From positions 1 to 64,000 of the forward strand of contig JAOAHZ010000001.1 in assembly GCA_026414975.1 (NCBI GenBank): DNA of 64,000 bases. Reading direction: 5' to 3'. Below are positions 16,121 to 25,846 of the stretch, in pieces. Under the pieces are notes generated by a model. That model had not been told where the DNA came from and ran no database searches. It was given only the letters and a program-made list of their open reading frames with translations. This DNA is from Bacteroidia bacterium. Its GTDB lineage: Bacteria; Bacteroidota; Bacteroidia; SpSt-205. The stretch's first letter is position 1. Every line of letters starts with the position of its first letter. Both the position numbers and the translations under genes were made by a program.

Positions 16121-17341
16121 CCGCTCTAAAAGCTGTCGTCCCACTGAGCAGGCAAGACAAGCCTGAGGTTCGCAGGCTTCTCGCCATAGCTGAATCTGTC
16201 CCTGAGTTTGCCAGGCATTTTGGGGTGGGTAAGCGTACTCAGCATAAAGCCGAGCGTAGGTATGGGACTCAGGGGGAAGCTGACGAAACTTGTCCAGCAC
16301 AGCTAACGCCTGCTCTATGCGCCCTATGCTCCGAAAATAGTAAATGGCAAAGGGGTAGATAGCATTGATCAGAACGCTACGATAAAGGAAAGGTGTAGAA
16401 CGGCGCAGCGGCTTAGGAAAGGGACGCTGCCACGCCCAGTGCGTCTGCCAATAGAGGTTGGGTAGAGGCAGTTCAGCAGGTGGATGGACGAGAAGACCTA
16501 ATAAGGTAGGATGTCCTTGTACGAGAGCTGCCAGTTGAGCGAGACGCCTCCAAGGAGAAGTAGGGGGACGCCAAGTCCTCCACTGAAAACGGTGAGAAGT
16601 CCATCCCATTTTTCTCCGCAAATAAGCCCAAGTTTCTACGAGCTGCTTCTCATAGTCCTCTACAGGAGGCGAGACGGAGTCTAAGAGTCCTGCCACGCCA
16701 AGAAGAGCCGCTTCCTTTTCTATCAAACTCTCGGCGTGGCGGCAAAATGTCGCCCATGGAAGGAGTTCAGCTATCTGTTTATAGGGTTCGCCGTTCGGCA
16801 CACCGAAGCTGTACAAAAGCGCTGACCAGAAAGCCTGTATGAGTTCATGTTCGCTGCGATACAGACGATGGCGTGCTCGGAGTCGATTCTCTCCCCACTG
16901 ATCGTAAAGGCTGAGCCAGGCTTCGGCAGGCAAGTTCCGAGCCAGACCTGCACAAGGAAAACTTTTCTTTTTAGGATAAAGCCGTTTTATTACATCCTCA
17001 GGCACAGCCGGGGCCAGCGGAAGGATGGGAATCTCCCTACCCTCTGCATCTCGAGTGGAAGCTGCAGGAGGACTCGTCCATACAACATGTAGAATAACCC
17101 CCTGATAAGCAGGGGAACGATGATGGCCATGAGCTTGCCAAAGAGAGGGATATAAATCTATCTCTACGCTGCCTATCCACAGGAGCCCTTCTATTCGTAT
17201 GTGAGCTCCTTGAAAATCGGGTCCTTGGGAACAAGGGTTGCCAGGATGCTTAACCTCTACTACCTCACCGCAAAGGGTCCGCAATGCAGCGGGCTCATAC
17301 AAACGATTCTTCCATATCCAGTGCAGGACGAGCTCGGACAC
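16118..17341 (-). CDS. DUF2851 family protein
   Basis: A 407-residue soluble protein of a family almost confined to Bacteroidota; its function is unknown. Family hallmarks are the N-terminal LHWIWKNRLY, the HPGNPCSQGPDFQGAHIRIEGLLWIGSVEID block, HVVWTSP, and the C-terminal cysteine-containing CEPQACLACSVGRQLL. The start is GTG. Upstream, GATATTTG is one base off the TAnnTTTG box. Probably the first gene of the DUF2851 / secreted protein / nadK operon. Confidence 0.88.
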   Translation of the reverse strand: MSELVLHWIWKNRLYEPAALRTLCGEVVEVKHPGNPCSQGPDFQGAHIRIEGLLWIGSVEIDLYPSLWQAHGHHRSPAYQGVILHVVWTSPPAASTRDAEGREIPILPLAPAVPEDVIKRLYPKKKSFPCAGLARNLPAEAWLSLYDQWGENRLRARHRLYRSEHELIQAFWSALLYSFGVPNGEPYKQIAELLPWATFCRHAESLIEKEAALLGVAGLLDSVSPPVEDYEKQLVETWAYLRRKMGWTSHRFQWRTWRPPTSPWRRLAQLAALVQGHPTLLGLLVHPPAELPLPNLYWQTHWAWQRPFPKPLRRSTPFLYRSVLINAIYPFAIYYFRSIGRIEQALAVLDKFRQLPPESHTYARLYAEYAYPPQNAWQTQGQIQLWREACEPQACLACSVGRQLLER

Positions 17342-17464
17342 GAGTAGGTTTCAAATATCTAAAGCATCTACTAAATAATGCCCTGTTCTGTCTCCATGCC
17401 TCATCCTCCTGCGAGCATGCAACCTTCCCCTAAGTCAAGCCTAAAACAACCATCCTAAGGTCAG

Positions 17465-17905
17465 TCAGGTAGGCTTATAGGCAGAAGGGTCTGCATCAAA
17501 TCCCTCAGGCAATCCACCTTGGCGTAAGGTCCACGCCCAAATGGACTCTGGAACAGGTAGGACAGAGAGCCGAGGTTGCCGAACCAGAGCAAAATCTACA
17601 AAACCTGCCGCTTTATAGGCTGCCAAAGAGACGGGCTGAGCTAAGGCGCATACAGGTATCACTTCTATCGCTATGTAGTCAGGGTTAGTAGGGTCAGGGA
17701 AGGCTTCACGACTGACTCGGGCTATGCCTACCACAGCTCGGACTGTACCTGTGTAATAAAATAAAGCTAAGTCCCCTACTCTCATTTGACGAAGGAAGCC
17801 CTGAGCTTGGGGATTACGGACTCCGTCCCATACGGCCTTGCCCTCTCGCATCAGGTCGGCATAGCTATACTCCTCGGGCTCTGATTTGAGCAGCCAATAG
17901 CTCAT
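17465..17905 (-). CDS. EVE domain protein
   Basis: A 146-residue protein made entirely of an EVE domain, a PUA-like fold that in characterised members binds modified bases in nucleic acids. Signature stretches are MSYWLLKSEPEEYSYADL, WDGVRNPQAQGFLRQMRVGDLALFYYTG and VRAVVGIARVSREAFPD. Its start shares one base with the acyl-CoA dehydrogenase stop (TAATG), so the two are coupled, although no functional link is apparent. Stand-alone EVE proteins are widespread. Confidence 0.92.
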   Translation of the reverse strand: MSYWLLKSEPEEYSYADLMREGKAVWDGVRNPQAQGFLRQMRVGDLALFYYTGTVRAVVGIARVSREAFPDPTNPDYIAIEVIPVCALAQPVSLAAYKAAGFVDFALVRQPRLSVLPVPESIWAWTLRQGGLPEGFDADPSAYKPT

Positions 17906-19098
17906 TAGCTGAGCCCTGCTTCCTTCAAAAGGTCACGGGAGATGACCAGAAGCTGAATCTCAGACGTGCCCTCTCCGATCGTACAAAGCTTGATGTCGCG
18001 ATAATACTTCTCTACGGGATAGTCTTTTACATACCCATAACCGCCGAAGATTTGCACCGCCTCGTTGCAAATCTTGACTCCGACTTCACTGGCGTAGTAC
18101 TTCGCCATGGAAGAATAACGCGTAACAGCCTGTCCTGTATTTTTGAGGTAAGCGGCTCGGTAGGTGAGCATTTCGGCTGCGGCGAGTTCCATCGCCATAT
18201 CAGCAAGCTTGAAGGCTATCATCTGATGTTCAATCAAGGGCTTATCAAACTGACGACGCTGCTTGGCATAGTTTAGCGCAGCCTCGTAAGCCCCTCGTGC
18301 AATCCCTAACGACAGGGCGGCGATAGAGATGCGGCCCCCATCTAATACCTGCATGGCTTGATGGAAGCCATCACCTACCTCACCAATGCGCTGGGCATCC
18401 GAAACCCATACATCTTCAAGTCCTACCCATGCAGTCTCACTGGCACGCATGCCCAGTTTATCTTCCTTTTTGCCGGGTATGAGTCCATGGGTCCCCTTCT
18501 CTATGATGAAAGCGGTAGCGTTACTCCGGGTGCGACGCTCCCCTGTCCGAGCTATGACGACATACACATCGGCTGAAATGCCATGGGTGATGAAGTTCTT
18601 TTGTCCACGAATCCGCCACCCTTCTCCGTCGCGCACGGCTATGGTGTCCATATTGGAGGCGTCAGAACCTGTATTTGGTTCAGTGAGGGCCCATGCCCCT
18701 ATCCATTCGCCAGAGGCCAACTTAGGAAGGTATCTTCTTTTTTGCTCTTCATTTCCATGATAGTAAATATGGCCTGTGCACAGGGAGTTATGAGCGGCTA
18801 CAGAAAGCCCAAAAGCCCCGTCTACTGCTCCAAGTTCTATGAGCGCTGCTACATATTCGTAGTAGCTCAGTCCGGCTCCTCCATATTCTTGCGGGATGAA
18901 TATTCCCATCAGACCCAGTCCTCCCGCTTCGCGCAGCAAATCTACAGGAAATAGTTGCCGCTCATCCAGTTCCCGCACATGGGGGGTCAAACGCTCTTGA
19001 GCAAAACGCCTCACTATATCGCGCACCTGATATACAGTCTCTGGTAGCTCCAAGGAAAAGCCAAGCTGCTCTGCAAGCAAGGTGTTTGACTCCATCAT
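17905..19098 (-). CDS. Acyl-CoA dehydrogenase
   Basis: A 397-residue FAD enzyme that oxidises an acyl-CoA to the enoyl-CoA, passing electrons to electron-transfer flavoprotein. Conserved segments are GAWALTEPNTGSDASNMDT (flavin/substrate region), VLDGGRISIAALSLGIARGA, QIFGGYGYVKDYPVEKYYRD and IGEGTSEIQLLVISRDLL. The Glu of GEGTSE occupies the catalytic-base position of short- and medium-chain enzymes. The start is ATGATG at 19098, not the track's 19197. Substrate chain length cannot be fixed. It is divergent from the ABC ATPase gene. Confidence 0.93.
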   Translation of the reverse strand: MMESNTLLAEQLGFSLELPETVYQVRDIVRRFAQERLTPHVRELDERQLFPVDLLREAGGLGLMGIFIPQEYGGAGLSYYEYVAALIELGAVDGAFGLSVAAHNSLCTGHIYYHGNEEQKRRYLPKLASGEWIGAWALTEPNTGSDASNMDTIAVRDGEGWRIRGQKNFITHGISADVYVVIARTGERRTRSNATAFIIEKGTHGLIPGKKEDKLGMRASETAWVGLEDVWVSDAQRIGEVGDGFHQAMQVLDGGRISIAALSLGIARGAYEAALNYAKQRRQFDKPLIEHQMIAFKLADMAMELAAAEMLTYRAAYLKNTGQAVTRYSSMAKYYASEVGVKICNEAVQIFGGYGYVKDYPVEKYYRDIKLCTIGEGTSEIQLLVISRDLLKEAGLS

Positions 19099-19292
19099 GA
19101 CAATATTAAGACAAAACCCCTGTACAAAGTTCGGATAACGCTTTTCAGACCATAGCCCACGCTTTACACCTCTTGCGGACCAATACATGCAAATCACCCC
19201 CGCTAAATCGGTTGAGCGGTATCCTATTTAGAGGAAAGAGCGGATGAGCCTCAACTTCGTATCTCGTTTATCCTCTCGGCTAAGGAATGCTC

Positions 19293-19300
19293 TATATTTG
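19293..19300 (+). promoter_or_regulatory. -7 box TATATTTG for the ABC ATPase
   Basis: Exact TAnnTTTG, 34 bases before the ATG at 19335. This is one of the longer leaders in the window, and GGAAGAG precedes the start. Confidence 0.55.
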
Positions 19301-19315
19301 CCAAAATTCGGCAAA
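19297..19315. promoter_or_regulatory. Inverted repeat TTTGCC-N7-GGCAAA overlapping the promoter
   Basis: Perfect 6-bp arms with a 7-base spacer. The left arm shares TTTG with the -7 box, and the repeat covers the expected transcription start. The geometry suits a repressor operator; the protein is unknown. Confidence 0.35.
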
Positions 19316-19334
19316 CATCACGGGCTGGAAGAGT

Positions 19335-20558
19335 ATGAGTAAAGTACCCATAATAGAGGTTAGGGGATTGGGCAAAAAGTATCGCGTACGCTCAAGGCAG
19401 TTATACCTTACCCTCCGAGATAGGTTGAGTTTGGTCTTTACTAAACCTTGGAAAGCCCTGAATGCCCCTCGCTCCGAGACCTTCTGGGCTTTACGAGATA
19501 TCAACTTTGAGGTAGAAGAGGGGGAGGTGATAGGGATCATCGGTCGCAATGGGGCCGGTAAAAGTACGCTGCTCAAGATTTTATCCCGCATTACAGAACC
19601 GACAGAAGGACAGGCTATCCTAAGAGGACGCGTAGGAAGCCTGTTGGAGGTCGGCACAGGATTCCATCCTGAACTGACTGGACGAGAAAATATATTCTTC
19701 GTCGGCATACTTCTCGGTATGTCTAGATCAGAGATTCGCCGAAAGTTTGATGATATTGTAAGTTTCTCCGGCGTAGAGGAGTTCTTAGATACACCCTTGA
19801 AGCACTACTCCAGTGGGATGGCTATGCGATTAGCCTTTGCGGTAGCGGCGCACCTGGAGCCTGAAATCCTTATAGTAGATGAAGTACTGGCCGTCGGAGA
19901 TATTGATTTTCAAAGAAAGTGCCTCAGTAAAATGGAGGACATATCGAAGAATGCAGGACGAACAGTGCTATTTGTGTCTCATCAAATCGGGCAGATTCGC
20001 AAACTATGTTCTCGGACTATCTGGTTAGATGGAGGGCATATTCGTATGATAGGCTCTGCTTTAGACGTTACAACGGCCTACGAGCGGACAATGACAGGTC
20101 AAACCGATGTATCTCATCACCTATCTCGTCAAGCAGGTGCCTTTGGGAAGTGGCGCATCGCTAACAATTCGGCGGAAGAGCCCCATACCTTGCGCACCTT
20201 CGGGCCCGTTGAGGTTGAGTTCGATCTAATGATTTCCAAGCCAATGAGGCTTATCTTTCATGGTATTTCTCTAATCAGCATGGATGGCAAAGTCCTATGG
20301 AGCACCTATATGAGAATACCCTCCTTAGCCCCCGGCAAATACCAACTATCCTATACCTTTGACATGCTGCCCTTACCCACCGGTCAATATTACTGGCATA
20401 TAAGCCTTTACGACGAATCAGGCTTGGTAGACGTATGCGACTGTTTGCCTTATATGGAAGTCTATCTACCCGACTACCAACACCCAGATGAGTATTGGAA
20501 AGGAGTTATGAATCTACCTCATACCAAGACGATAAAGAACATAGCGGTCCCTGTATGA
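19335..20558 (+). CDS. Polysaccharide ABC transporter ATPase with Wzt-type C-terminal domain
   Basis: A 407-residue ATPase of the family exporting lipid-linked O-antigen or other glycans. The ATPase domain spans about residues 1-250, with Walker A GRNGAGKST, signature YSSGMAMRL, Walker B ILIVDEVLAVGD and the H-loop FVSHQ. A C-terminal beta-sandwich (about 265-400) resembles Wzt_C, which recognises glycan termini. The start MSKVPIIEVRG is chosen over the track's 19287. No matching permease (Wzm) gene is within the window, so it is an orphan ATPase. A terminator follows. Confidence 0.88.
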   Translation: MSKVPIIEVRGLGKKYRVRSRQLYLTLRDRLSLVFTKPWKALNAPRSETFWALRDINFEVEEGEVIGIIGRNGAGKSTLLKILSRITEPTEGQAILRGRVGSLLEVGTGFHPELTGRENIFFVGILLGMSRSEIRRKFDDIVSFSGVEEFLDTPLKHYSSGMAMRLAFAVAAHLEPEILIVDEVLAVGDIDFQRKCLSKMEDISKNAGRTVLFVSHQIGQIRKLCSRTIWLDGGHIRMIGSALDVTTAYERTMTGQTDVSHHLSRQAGAFGKWRIANNSAEEPHTLRTFGPVEVEFDLMISKPMRLIFHGISLISMDGKVLWSTYMRIPSLAPGKYQLSYTFDMLPLPTGQYYWHISLYDESGLVDVCDCLPYMEVYLPDYQHPDEYWKGVMNLPHTKTIKNIAVPV

Positions 20559-20596
20559 CGCCAAGGCAGAGATACCCAGGGATACAAACCGCATGT

Positions 20597-20624
20597 AAGA
20601 CCTTCTCCCAAAAGAAGGTCTTTT
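20597..20624 (+). terminator. Intrinsic terminator after the ABC ATPase gene
   Basis: A perfect 10-bp stem AAGACCTTCT / AGAAGGTCTT with a six-base CCCAAA loop. The right arm runs into TTTT. It lies 39 bases after the stop and separates this gene from the macroglobulin gene. Confidence 0.7.
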
Positions 20625-20697
20625 GAGAAACATACGGGGAACGACGAAACGGATGTTTGCTTCCGCTATCCACTAAGTCGCTCTAAAGGTGAAGTCG

Positions 20698-20705
20698 TAA
20701 CTTTC
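20698..20705 (+). promoter_or_regulatory. Near-match -7 box TAACTTTC
   Basis: Seven of eight positions fit TAnnTTTG, five bases before the macroglobulin ATG. The preceding terminator makes an independent promoter here likely. Confidence 0.4.
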
Positions 20706-20710
20706 CAAAT

Positions 20711-23700
20711 ATGCGTAAAGAATATATCTATCTACTGGCCAGCTTAGCTGCCTTGGGAGGGGTTATCGTGTGGGTAGGTCTTCAAAAGGCTGACTTTGAA
20801 GTTGTAGGAAGGGCGGATGGCCTACCTCCGGGCGTGCGTACCCTTACGATACGAGTAAAAGAGGAGCTCCCCTTGGAGAAGATAGCTTTCTCTATAGAGC
20901 CAGAAGATATACCCATATTAGGCCTTCGGTCAACAGGGGACCAGACGCTTATGCTTGTATTGGGAGCACCCCTAGAACCAGGAAAAAGCTACACCCTCCG
21001 AGCAACACGAGGACTGCGAGGCAAGAGGTCATTCAAGGTGCTACCCCTTCGTGTGCAGGTGACTCCGACGACTTTTCATGGCCCTAATAATGAACCAGCC
21101 CTACTCTTCACAGCTAATGGTTCTCTATTCCATCTTGAAGTACCTTTGCGGAACGAGCAGGGCAACTCCATTCAGGCTCAGCGAGTAGCCCTATCCGATA
21201 GAGAGGCTTTGTACCTTCTTAAAAGTCCTGCTCCAGTCGTTGAGGTACCCAATCTGAGGGAAGAGAGATACGAGCTTAAGGGGGAGCGCCTACGCATTAC
21301 ACCGACCCCCTTTACGCTCCGAGAAAGCGTCGTGGAAGAAGAGAGCGGCCGCTTGCGAGTAAGACTACGCTTCAGCCACTGGATAGAAGGACGCATCCAA
21401 GACCCTTCCCTGTACATTTCCATAGCCGATGGGATACCTTTCACAACAGAGGTAAGAGGGATAGACCTGTATCTCTATCCAGAGACACGACCAAGCGGAC
21501 CTTTTCAGGTAGTAGTACGGGCCGGCTTTCCAGGGATTGGACCGACTTTATCGGATACAGAAAAGCTCCTTCTCTCACCCAAGGGGGAGTCGCTGCTCAG
21601 TTGGCATCAACCTTATGTTCATTTTGTATCGCCGGGAACTCCCATTCTTTTTCAAGCTAAAGAAGAACAGGAGGCAAGTATTTCTATCTGGAGGGTGCTT
21701 CCGCAGAATATTCGGTTATTCTTTCGTCAAAAGGCGGAAGGTCTTTGGATGAACTATACCTCTGATTTAGAGGGGTGGGGAGGTAGTTGGTGGGGCGAAG
21801 ATAGAGATATGCCGTCTTATGCGGAGGTAGTGCGAAAAATGACACTTTCTCCGAAGCTCTTACGCAAAGTGAAGCACAAAGGACAGACTTTATATGCGAT
21901 AGGTGAGGATTTGCCTCCGGGTATCTATGTCATTCAGATACAAAGCAGCTGGGAAACCATCCATAACTGGTTCATCGTTGGCTCTTATGGTCTTATCGCT
22001 CGGCGAGGGGCTGATGGCCTACACCTATGGGCTGTCTTACACAAGGGGCTATCACCCTTAGGAGGAGTGGAGATAGAAGTTTGGGGCCCTGCAGGACAGG
22101 TTCTGGGACGAGGCACCACGGATAGAAAGGGTAAAGTATTGCTGCCTATAGAAGCCTCAGCGGACATAGAGGGGGTTTGGGCGATATGGAATGGTGAGCC
22201 TAACTACCTACCTCTACGAGGGCTTCGGCCGGGACGATGGACCTTTGAAACGGGAGGCTTAGATGTTCAGCAGAGCGGCCTTCTTTGCTATTTTACAGCA
22301 GCTCGCACCGTATTTCGGCCTGGAGAGAAGGTAGAAATAGCAGGCGCTTTACGCACTGCTCTTCTGCAGTACCCCGCTCTTAAGAAGCTATGGGGACGAT
22401 TTCGAGACCCGCTCGGACGACTCATCCGAGAAGTAGAAATCCCTTGTACCTCTGACGGAAGCTGGACATGGTCTTATACCTTATCTCTCTCAGCTCCCAC
22501 TGGCAGCTATCAGTTAGAACTATTGACAGCCTCAGATGGCGAACTAATAGCGACCTTTCCCCTGCGTGTAGAGGCATTTCGTCCGAATCGCCTTAGTGTG
22601 CAGGTACAAGGTGCCGTGAGGGAGAAACAGCTCAGTCTTCAGACCCACGTATCTTACTTGTATGGGGCGCCAGGTTCAGCTCTGACGGGGGAGATACGAG
22701 GGCATTGGAAACCTCTCTCTCCTTTAGGGGAGGGAGATTATGAATGGCTGCTTGCTCTGCCTGAAGAGAAACTGCGCGAAGCCCTATCTAATCAAGTGCG
22801 CACCGATCGTTCTGGAGAAGCCCAATCCTCTTTGCCTCTCCCCAAGGGCTGGGGCTATGGGGAACTGAAAGTGATAGCTGAGTTCATAGACGATGAGGGA
22901 CGTCCCAATAGAGGGGTCGCCTCCTTCCCTGTATTTACTCAGCCCTATTTAGTTGGCATGCGGAAACTTCCGCCGTACGTAAAAGGGGGGACGACGCTTT
23001 CAGTACCTCTGAAGGTCTTGAGCACGCCTCAGCTAAAGGCCTCTACAAACCCCGTCTCAATACGAGCCGAGGTTATAGAACGGCATTACGAACCCTTGCT
23101 TGTAGAGCAGCCTTGGGGGGGATATCGCCAAGAGTATCGTCCTATAGAGCGCCTCTACCTCCGAACCATCTTAGAAACACAACGAGGTGAGGGGCTATTG
23201 TCCTTTACGCCTCAGCGGGGAGAGTATGAGATTCGTTTGTGGGCTCCTGAACAGAGCTTCCCCACGGTCCAAAAGGTAGAAGTTTGGGAGTGGGGTGGAG
23301 AAAGTTTGCTTGCCAGCGACCCAGAGGGAGGTATAGAGCTTCACCCACAAAAGCCGACCTATACTATGGGTGAAACGGTTCGCCTCCTTGTCAAACTACC
23401 GCTACCTGGACTAACCTTACTAACCGTAGAGCGCGAAAAGGTGCTATACAGCCAGTGGATTCGTGTCTCGGGCGATGCGGTAGAGATAGAGCTTCCCACT
23501 ACACGAGATTACCTGCCGGGCGTTTATATCCATGCGATGACTATACATGAAGAAGGAGCGCCATTTCGTGTCTCGCGTGGCCTGCTCTACCTACCCGTGG
23601 AGGACCCTGCCACTCGGGCCAGAGTAAAAGTCAAGGCTCCGGAACACGTGCTCCCCGGCGCAACCTTTCCGCTACACATAGAGACAAACAAGCCCCAAGC

Positions 23701-25831
23701 TCGGCTCATTATTGCGGGGGTAGATGCAGGGATTTTACCCGTACAGCCCCGAGACATAGAGAGCCCGCATGACTTTTTCTATCAAAAGCGGGCCCATACG
23801 GTCAAAGTTGCAGAGCAGTTTCCCTATACAGCTCCTTGGGGACCTCGTGTAATCGGAGGTGGTGAGGGGATAGCTCCCGACCTCCCAGATGAAGGCAGTG
23901 GGCTTCTTCCTGAGCGAGCAGAACAAGGTGTAGCTTTCTTCTGGACCGAAGTGAAAACAGACCCTAATGGAGCCGCTACCGTTGAGGTTAGGCTTCCTCC
24001 CTTTACAGGGCGCATACGCTGGCGAGCCTACCTCCTCGCCGAGCGGCACTTTGGCATGGGAGAAGCCTACACAACCGTAGCTGTACCCGTAGTAGCCCGG
24101 CTGAGCCTGCCTCTCGTCTTGAGCGAAGGAGATGAACTCCTTTTGCCTCTTACCTTCCAAAATACTACAGAGACTCCCCAATCTGGCTCGTGGCACATCC
24201 AACTGGAAGGCGAAGGCCTTCAATTGTCTACTCAGCGAGGTACCTTTGCCCTTCCAGCTAAAGGAAAGGAAATCAAAGTCCTTTCCTTGCGTGGAACCGC
24301 TCCTCTCGGAAAGGTTACGGTAAAGCTATACGCTCAAGATCAGCTTCTTCAGAAGCAAGAGGTCCTCATACGCCCCGCCAGTGGTGTACGTCGGGAGGTG
24401 TTCAGTCATACCCTACAACCCAGCGAATCTCTAATCCTACCTGACGTAGGCTCAACCTTCCTACAAAAGCGTGTGCGACTTATCGGAGGAACTATCCCTG
24501 CGATTCTATACGCTGGAGCCCTGTGGGACCTGATTCAGTTTCCCCACGGTTGTGCAGAACAGATTACCTCGCAGGCATTTGCCACCTTAACGGCTGCTCC
24601 TTGGTTAGAAAAGCTATTAGGGCTTTCAGCCGATACACAGATTGCTCATGTAAAAGAAGCTCTAAGCCAACTATCCTCTATGCAGATCTCCGATGGAGGA
24701 TTTAGCTATTGGCCAGGGGGCGGATCTGACCCGTGGCTCAGCGTGTATGTAGCCCACTTTCTGTATGAGGCTTACAAAGCAGGGTACGCAGAAGCTGAAC
24801 CATTGTATCTACGAGCAATTGAGCGAGAGAAAGCTCTTTTGCCGTTGTACCCACCCCAGAGCCGAACCCAAGCCTACCGAGCGCTTCTCTTGGCTCGGGT
24901 CTGGAGAGAAAAGGTGAGAGGGCTATTTCCTTCCGTAGCGGAGATAGAGGCCATAGGTGATCCTACCGTTAGAAGTCTGTGGCGCGGGGCATTTGCCCAG
25001 GCTGGCCTACCCCTTCCAGCCCCTCCCAAAGCCTTACATAAGGTTACCCGGCAGTGTGCCGAGGAGCTGACCTCTACCCTGAGAGAGCTGGCTCTGCTCC
25101 TGTATGCGGAGAGTTTCGTTCCACAGGCTCAACGATCTTTCCTCATCCCAGAAGCCCAGGCTGCCTTGACCAAAGATATCCGTGCCCTTTCCACGCATGA
25201 GACTAGCTGGCTCTTGATGGCTCTCAAACAGCTGGAGTCAGCTGACCCCGTCCGAGCCGAGGTTCGCTTTGGAGACTGGTCCCGGACTTACACAGAGGCC
25301 CTCTGGGCGGAGAAACTAAGTGGCACGCAGTCGGTCGTGATTGTGAATAGAAGCTCACGCCCGCTGCACGTGGCTTTACTGGTTGAAGGGATACCCAAAG
25401 ACCCTCTACCTCCCCTAAGTATGGGATTTCGTTTAGCGAGTCTGCTTCAATCGGAGGATAAAGGCCCCTTGGCAGTTGGGCAGCGTGCCGTATGGACGAT
25501 AGAAGCGAGACTTGAAGACTTTGTACCCCTTCCTCTTCAAAATGTAGCTCTCACGCTTCCTCTGCCTGCCGGTTGCATGATAGAACCACCTAACTTAGGT
25601 GATGCAGGGTTTGAAATAGAGGGAGCTGAGGTTATTTACGCTGACCGAAGAGATGATAGATTGAGTTTGTACTTGACTATTACAGAACGAAAGCTCCGAC
25701 TAAAAGTACCGCTACGAGTCTTACTGTCAGGGGAATATGCGATTCCGAGTGTGACCTTATTGGCTATGTACGAGCCTGCGTTATACGCTACGACGACGGT
25801 AGAGTTAAGGCGGGTTATTTCGCTGCCGTGA
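20711..25831 (+). CDS. Bacterial alpha-2-macroglobulin family protein
   Basis: A 1706-residue protein of the bacterial A2M family, thought to trap proteases at the cell envelope. An N-terminal membrane anchor (about residues 5-24) replaces the lipobox of the E. coli YfhM type. Many MG-type beta domains follow, including the MG2-like segment EVEIWGPAGQVLGRGTTDRKGK and the A2M signature FFWTEVKTDPNGAATVEVRLPPFTGRIRWRAY. The thioester motif is intact: GCAEQ with Cys1281 and Gln1284. The alpha-helical thioester domain continues past YWPGGGSDPWLSVYVAHFLYEA. No PBP1C gene, a frequent partner, is nearby. TAACTTTC, one base off the promoter consensus, lies five bases before the ATG. It is probably monocistronic. 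Confidence 0.93.
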   Translation: MRKEYIYLLASLAALGGVIVWVGLQKADFEVVGRADGLPPGVRTLTIRVKEELPLEKIAFSIEPEDIPILGLRSTGDQTLMLVLGAPLEPGKSYTLRATRGLRGKRSFKVLPLRVQVTPTTFHGPNNEPALLFTANGSLFHLEVPLRNEQGNSIQAQRVALSDREALYLLKSPAPVVEVPNLREERYELKGERLRITPTPFTLRESVVEEESGRLRVRLRFSHWIEGRIQDPSLYISIADGIPFTTEVRGIDLYLYPETRPSGPFQVVVRAGFPGIGPTLSDTEKLLLSPKGESLLSWHQPYVHFVSPGTPILFQAKEEQEASISIWRVLPQNIRLFFRQKAEGLWMNYTSDLEGWGGSWWGEDRDMPSYAEVVRKMTLSPKLLRKVKHKGQTLYAIGEDLPPGIYVIQIQSSWETIHNWFIVGSYGLIARRGADGLHLWAVLHKGLSPLGGVEIEVWGPAGQVLGRGTTDRKGKVLLPIEASADIEGVWAIWNGEPNYLPLRGLRPGRWTFETGGLDVQQSGLLCYFTAARTVFRPGEKVEIAGALRTALLQYPALKKLWGRFRDPLGRLIREVEIPCTSDGSWTWSYTLSLSAPTGSYQLELLTASDGELIATFPLRVEAFRPNRLSVQVQGAVREKQLSLQTHVSYLYGAPGSALTGEIRGHWKPLSPLGEGDYEWLLALPEEKLREALSNQVRTDRSGEAQSSLPLPKGWGYGELKVIAEFIDDEGRPNRGVASFPVFTQPYLVGMRKLPPYVKGGTTLSVPLKVLSTPQLKASTNPVSIRAEVIERHYEPLLVEQPWGGYRQEYRPIERLYLRTILETQRGEGLLSFTPQRGEYEIRLWAPEQSFPTVQKVEVWEWGGESLLASDPEGGIELHPQKPTYTMGETVRLLVKLPLPGLTLLTVEREKVLYSQWIRVSGDAVEIELPTTRDYLPGVYIHAMTIHEEGAPFRVSRGLLYLPVEDPATRARVKVKAPEHVLPGATFPLHIETNKPQARLIIAGVDAGILPVQPRDIESPHDFFYQKRAHTVKVAEQFPYTAPWGPRVIGGGEGIAPDLPDEGSGLLPERAEQGVAFFWTEVKTDPNGAATVEVRLPPFTGRIRWRAYLLAERHFGMGEAYTTVAVPVVARLSLPLVLSEGDELLLPLTFQNTTETPQSGSWHIQLEGEGLQLSTQRGTFALPAKGKEIKVLSLRGTAPLGKVTVKLYAQDQLLQKQEVLIRPASGVRREVFSHTLQPSESLILPDVGSTFLQKRVRLIGGTIPAILYAGALWDLIQFPHGCAEQITSQAFATLTAAPWLEKLLGLSADTQIAHVKEALSQLSSMQISDGGFSYWPGGGSDPWLSVYVAHFLYEAYKAGYAEAEPLYLRAIEREKALLPLYPPQSRTQAYRALLLARVWREKVRGLFPSVAEIEAIGDPTVRSLWRGAFAQAGLPLPAPPKALHKVTRQCAEELTSTLRELALLLYAESFVPQAQRSFLIPEAQAALTKDIRALSTHETSWLLMALKQLESADPVRAEVRFGDWSRTYTEALWAEKLSGTQSVVIVNRSSRPLHVALLVEGIPKDPLPPLSMGFRLASLLQSEDKGPLAVGQRAVWTIEARLEDFVPLPLQNVALTLPLPAGCMIEPPNLGDAGFEIEGAEVIYADRRDDRLSLYLTITERKLRLKVPLRVLLSGEYAIPSVTLLAMYEPALYATTTVELRRVISLP

Positions 25832-25846
25832 GGGTTAGGTGAGTTT

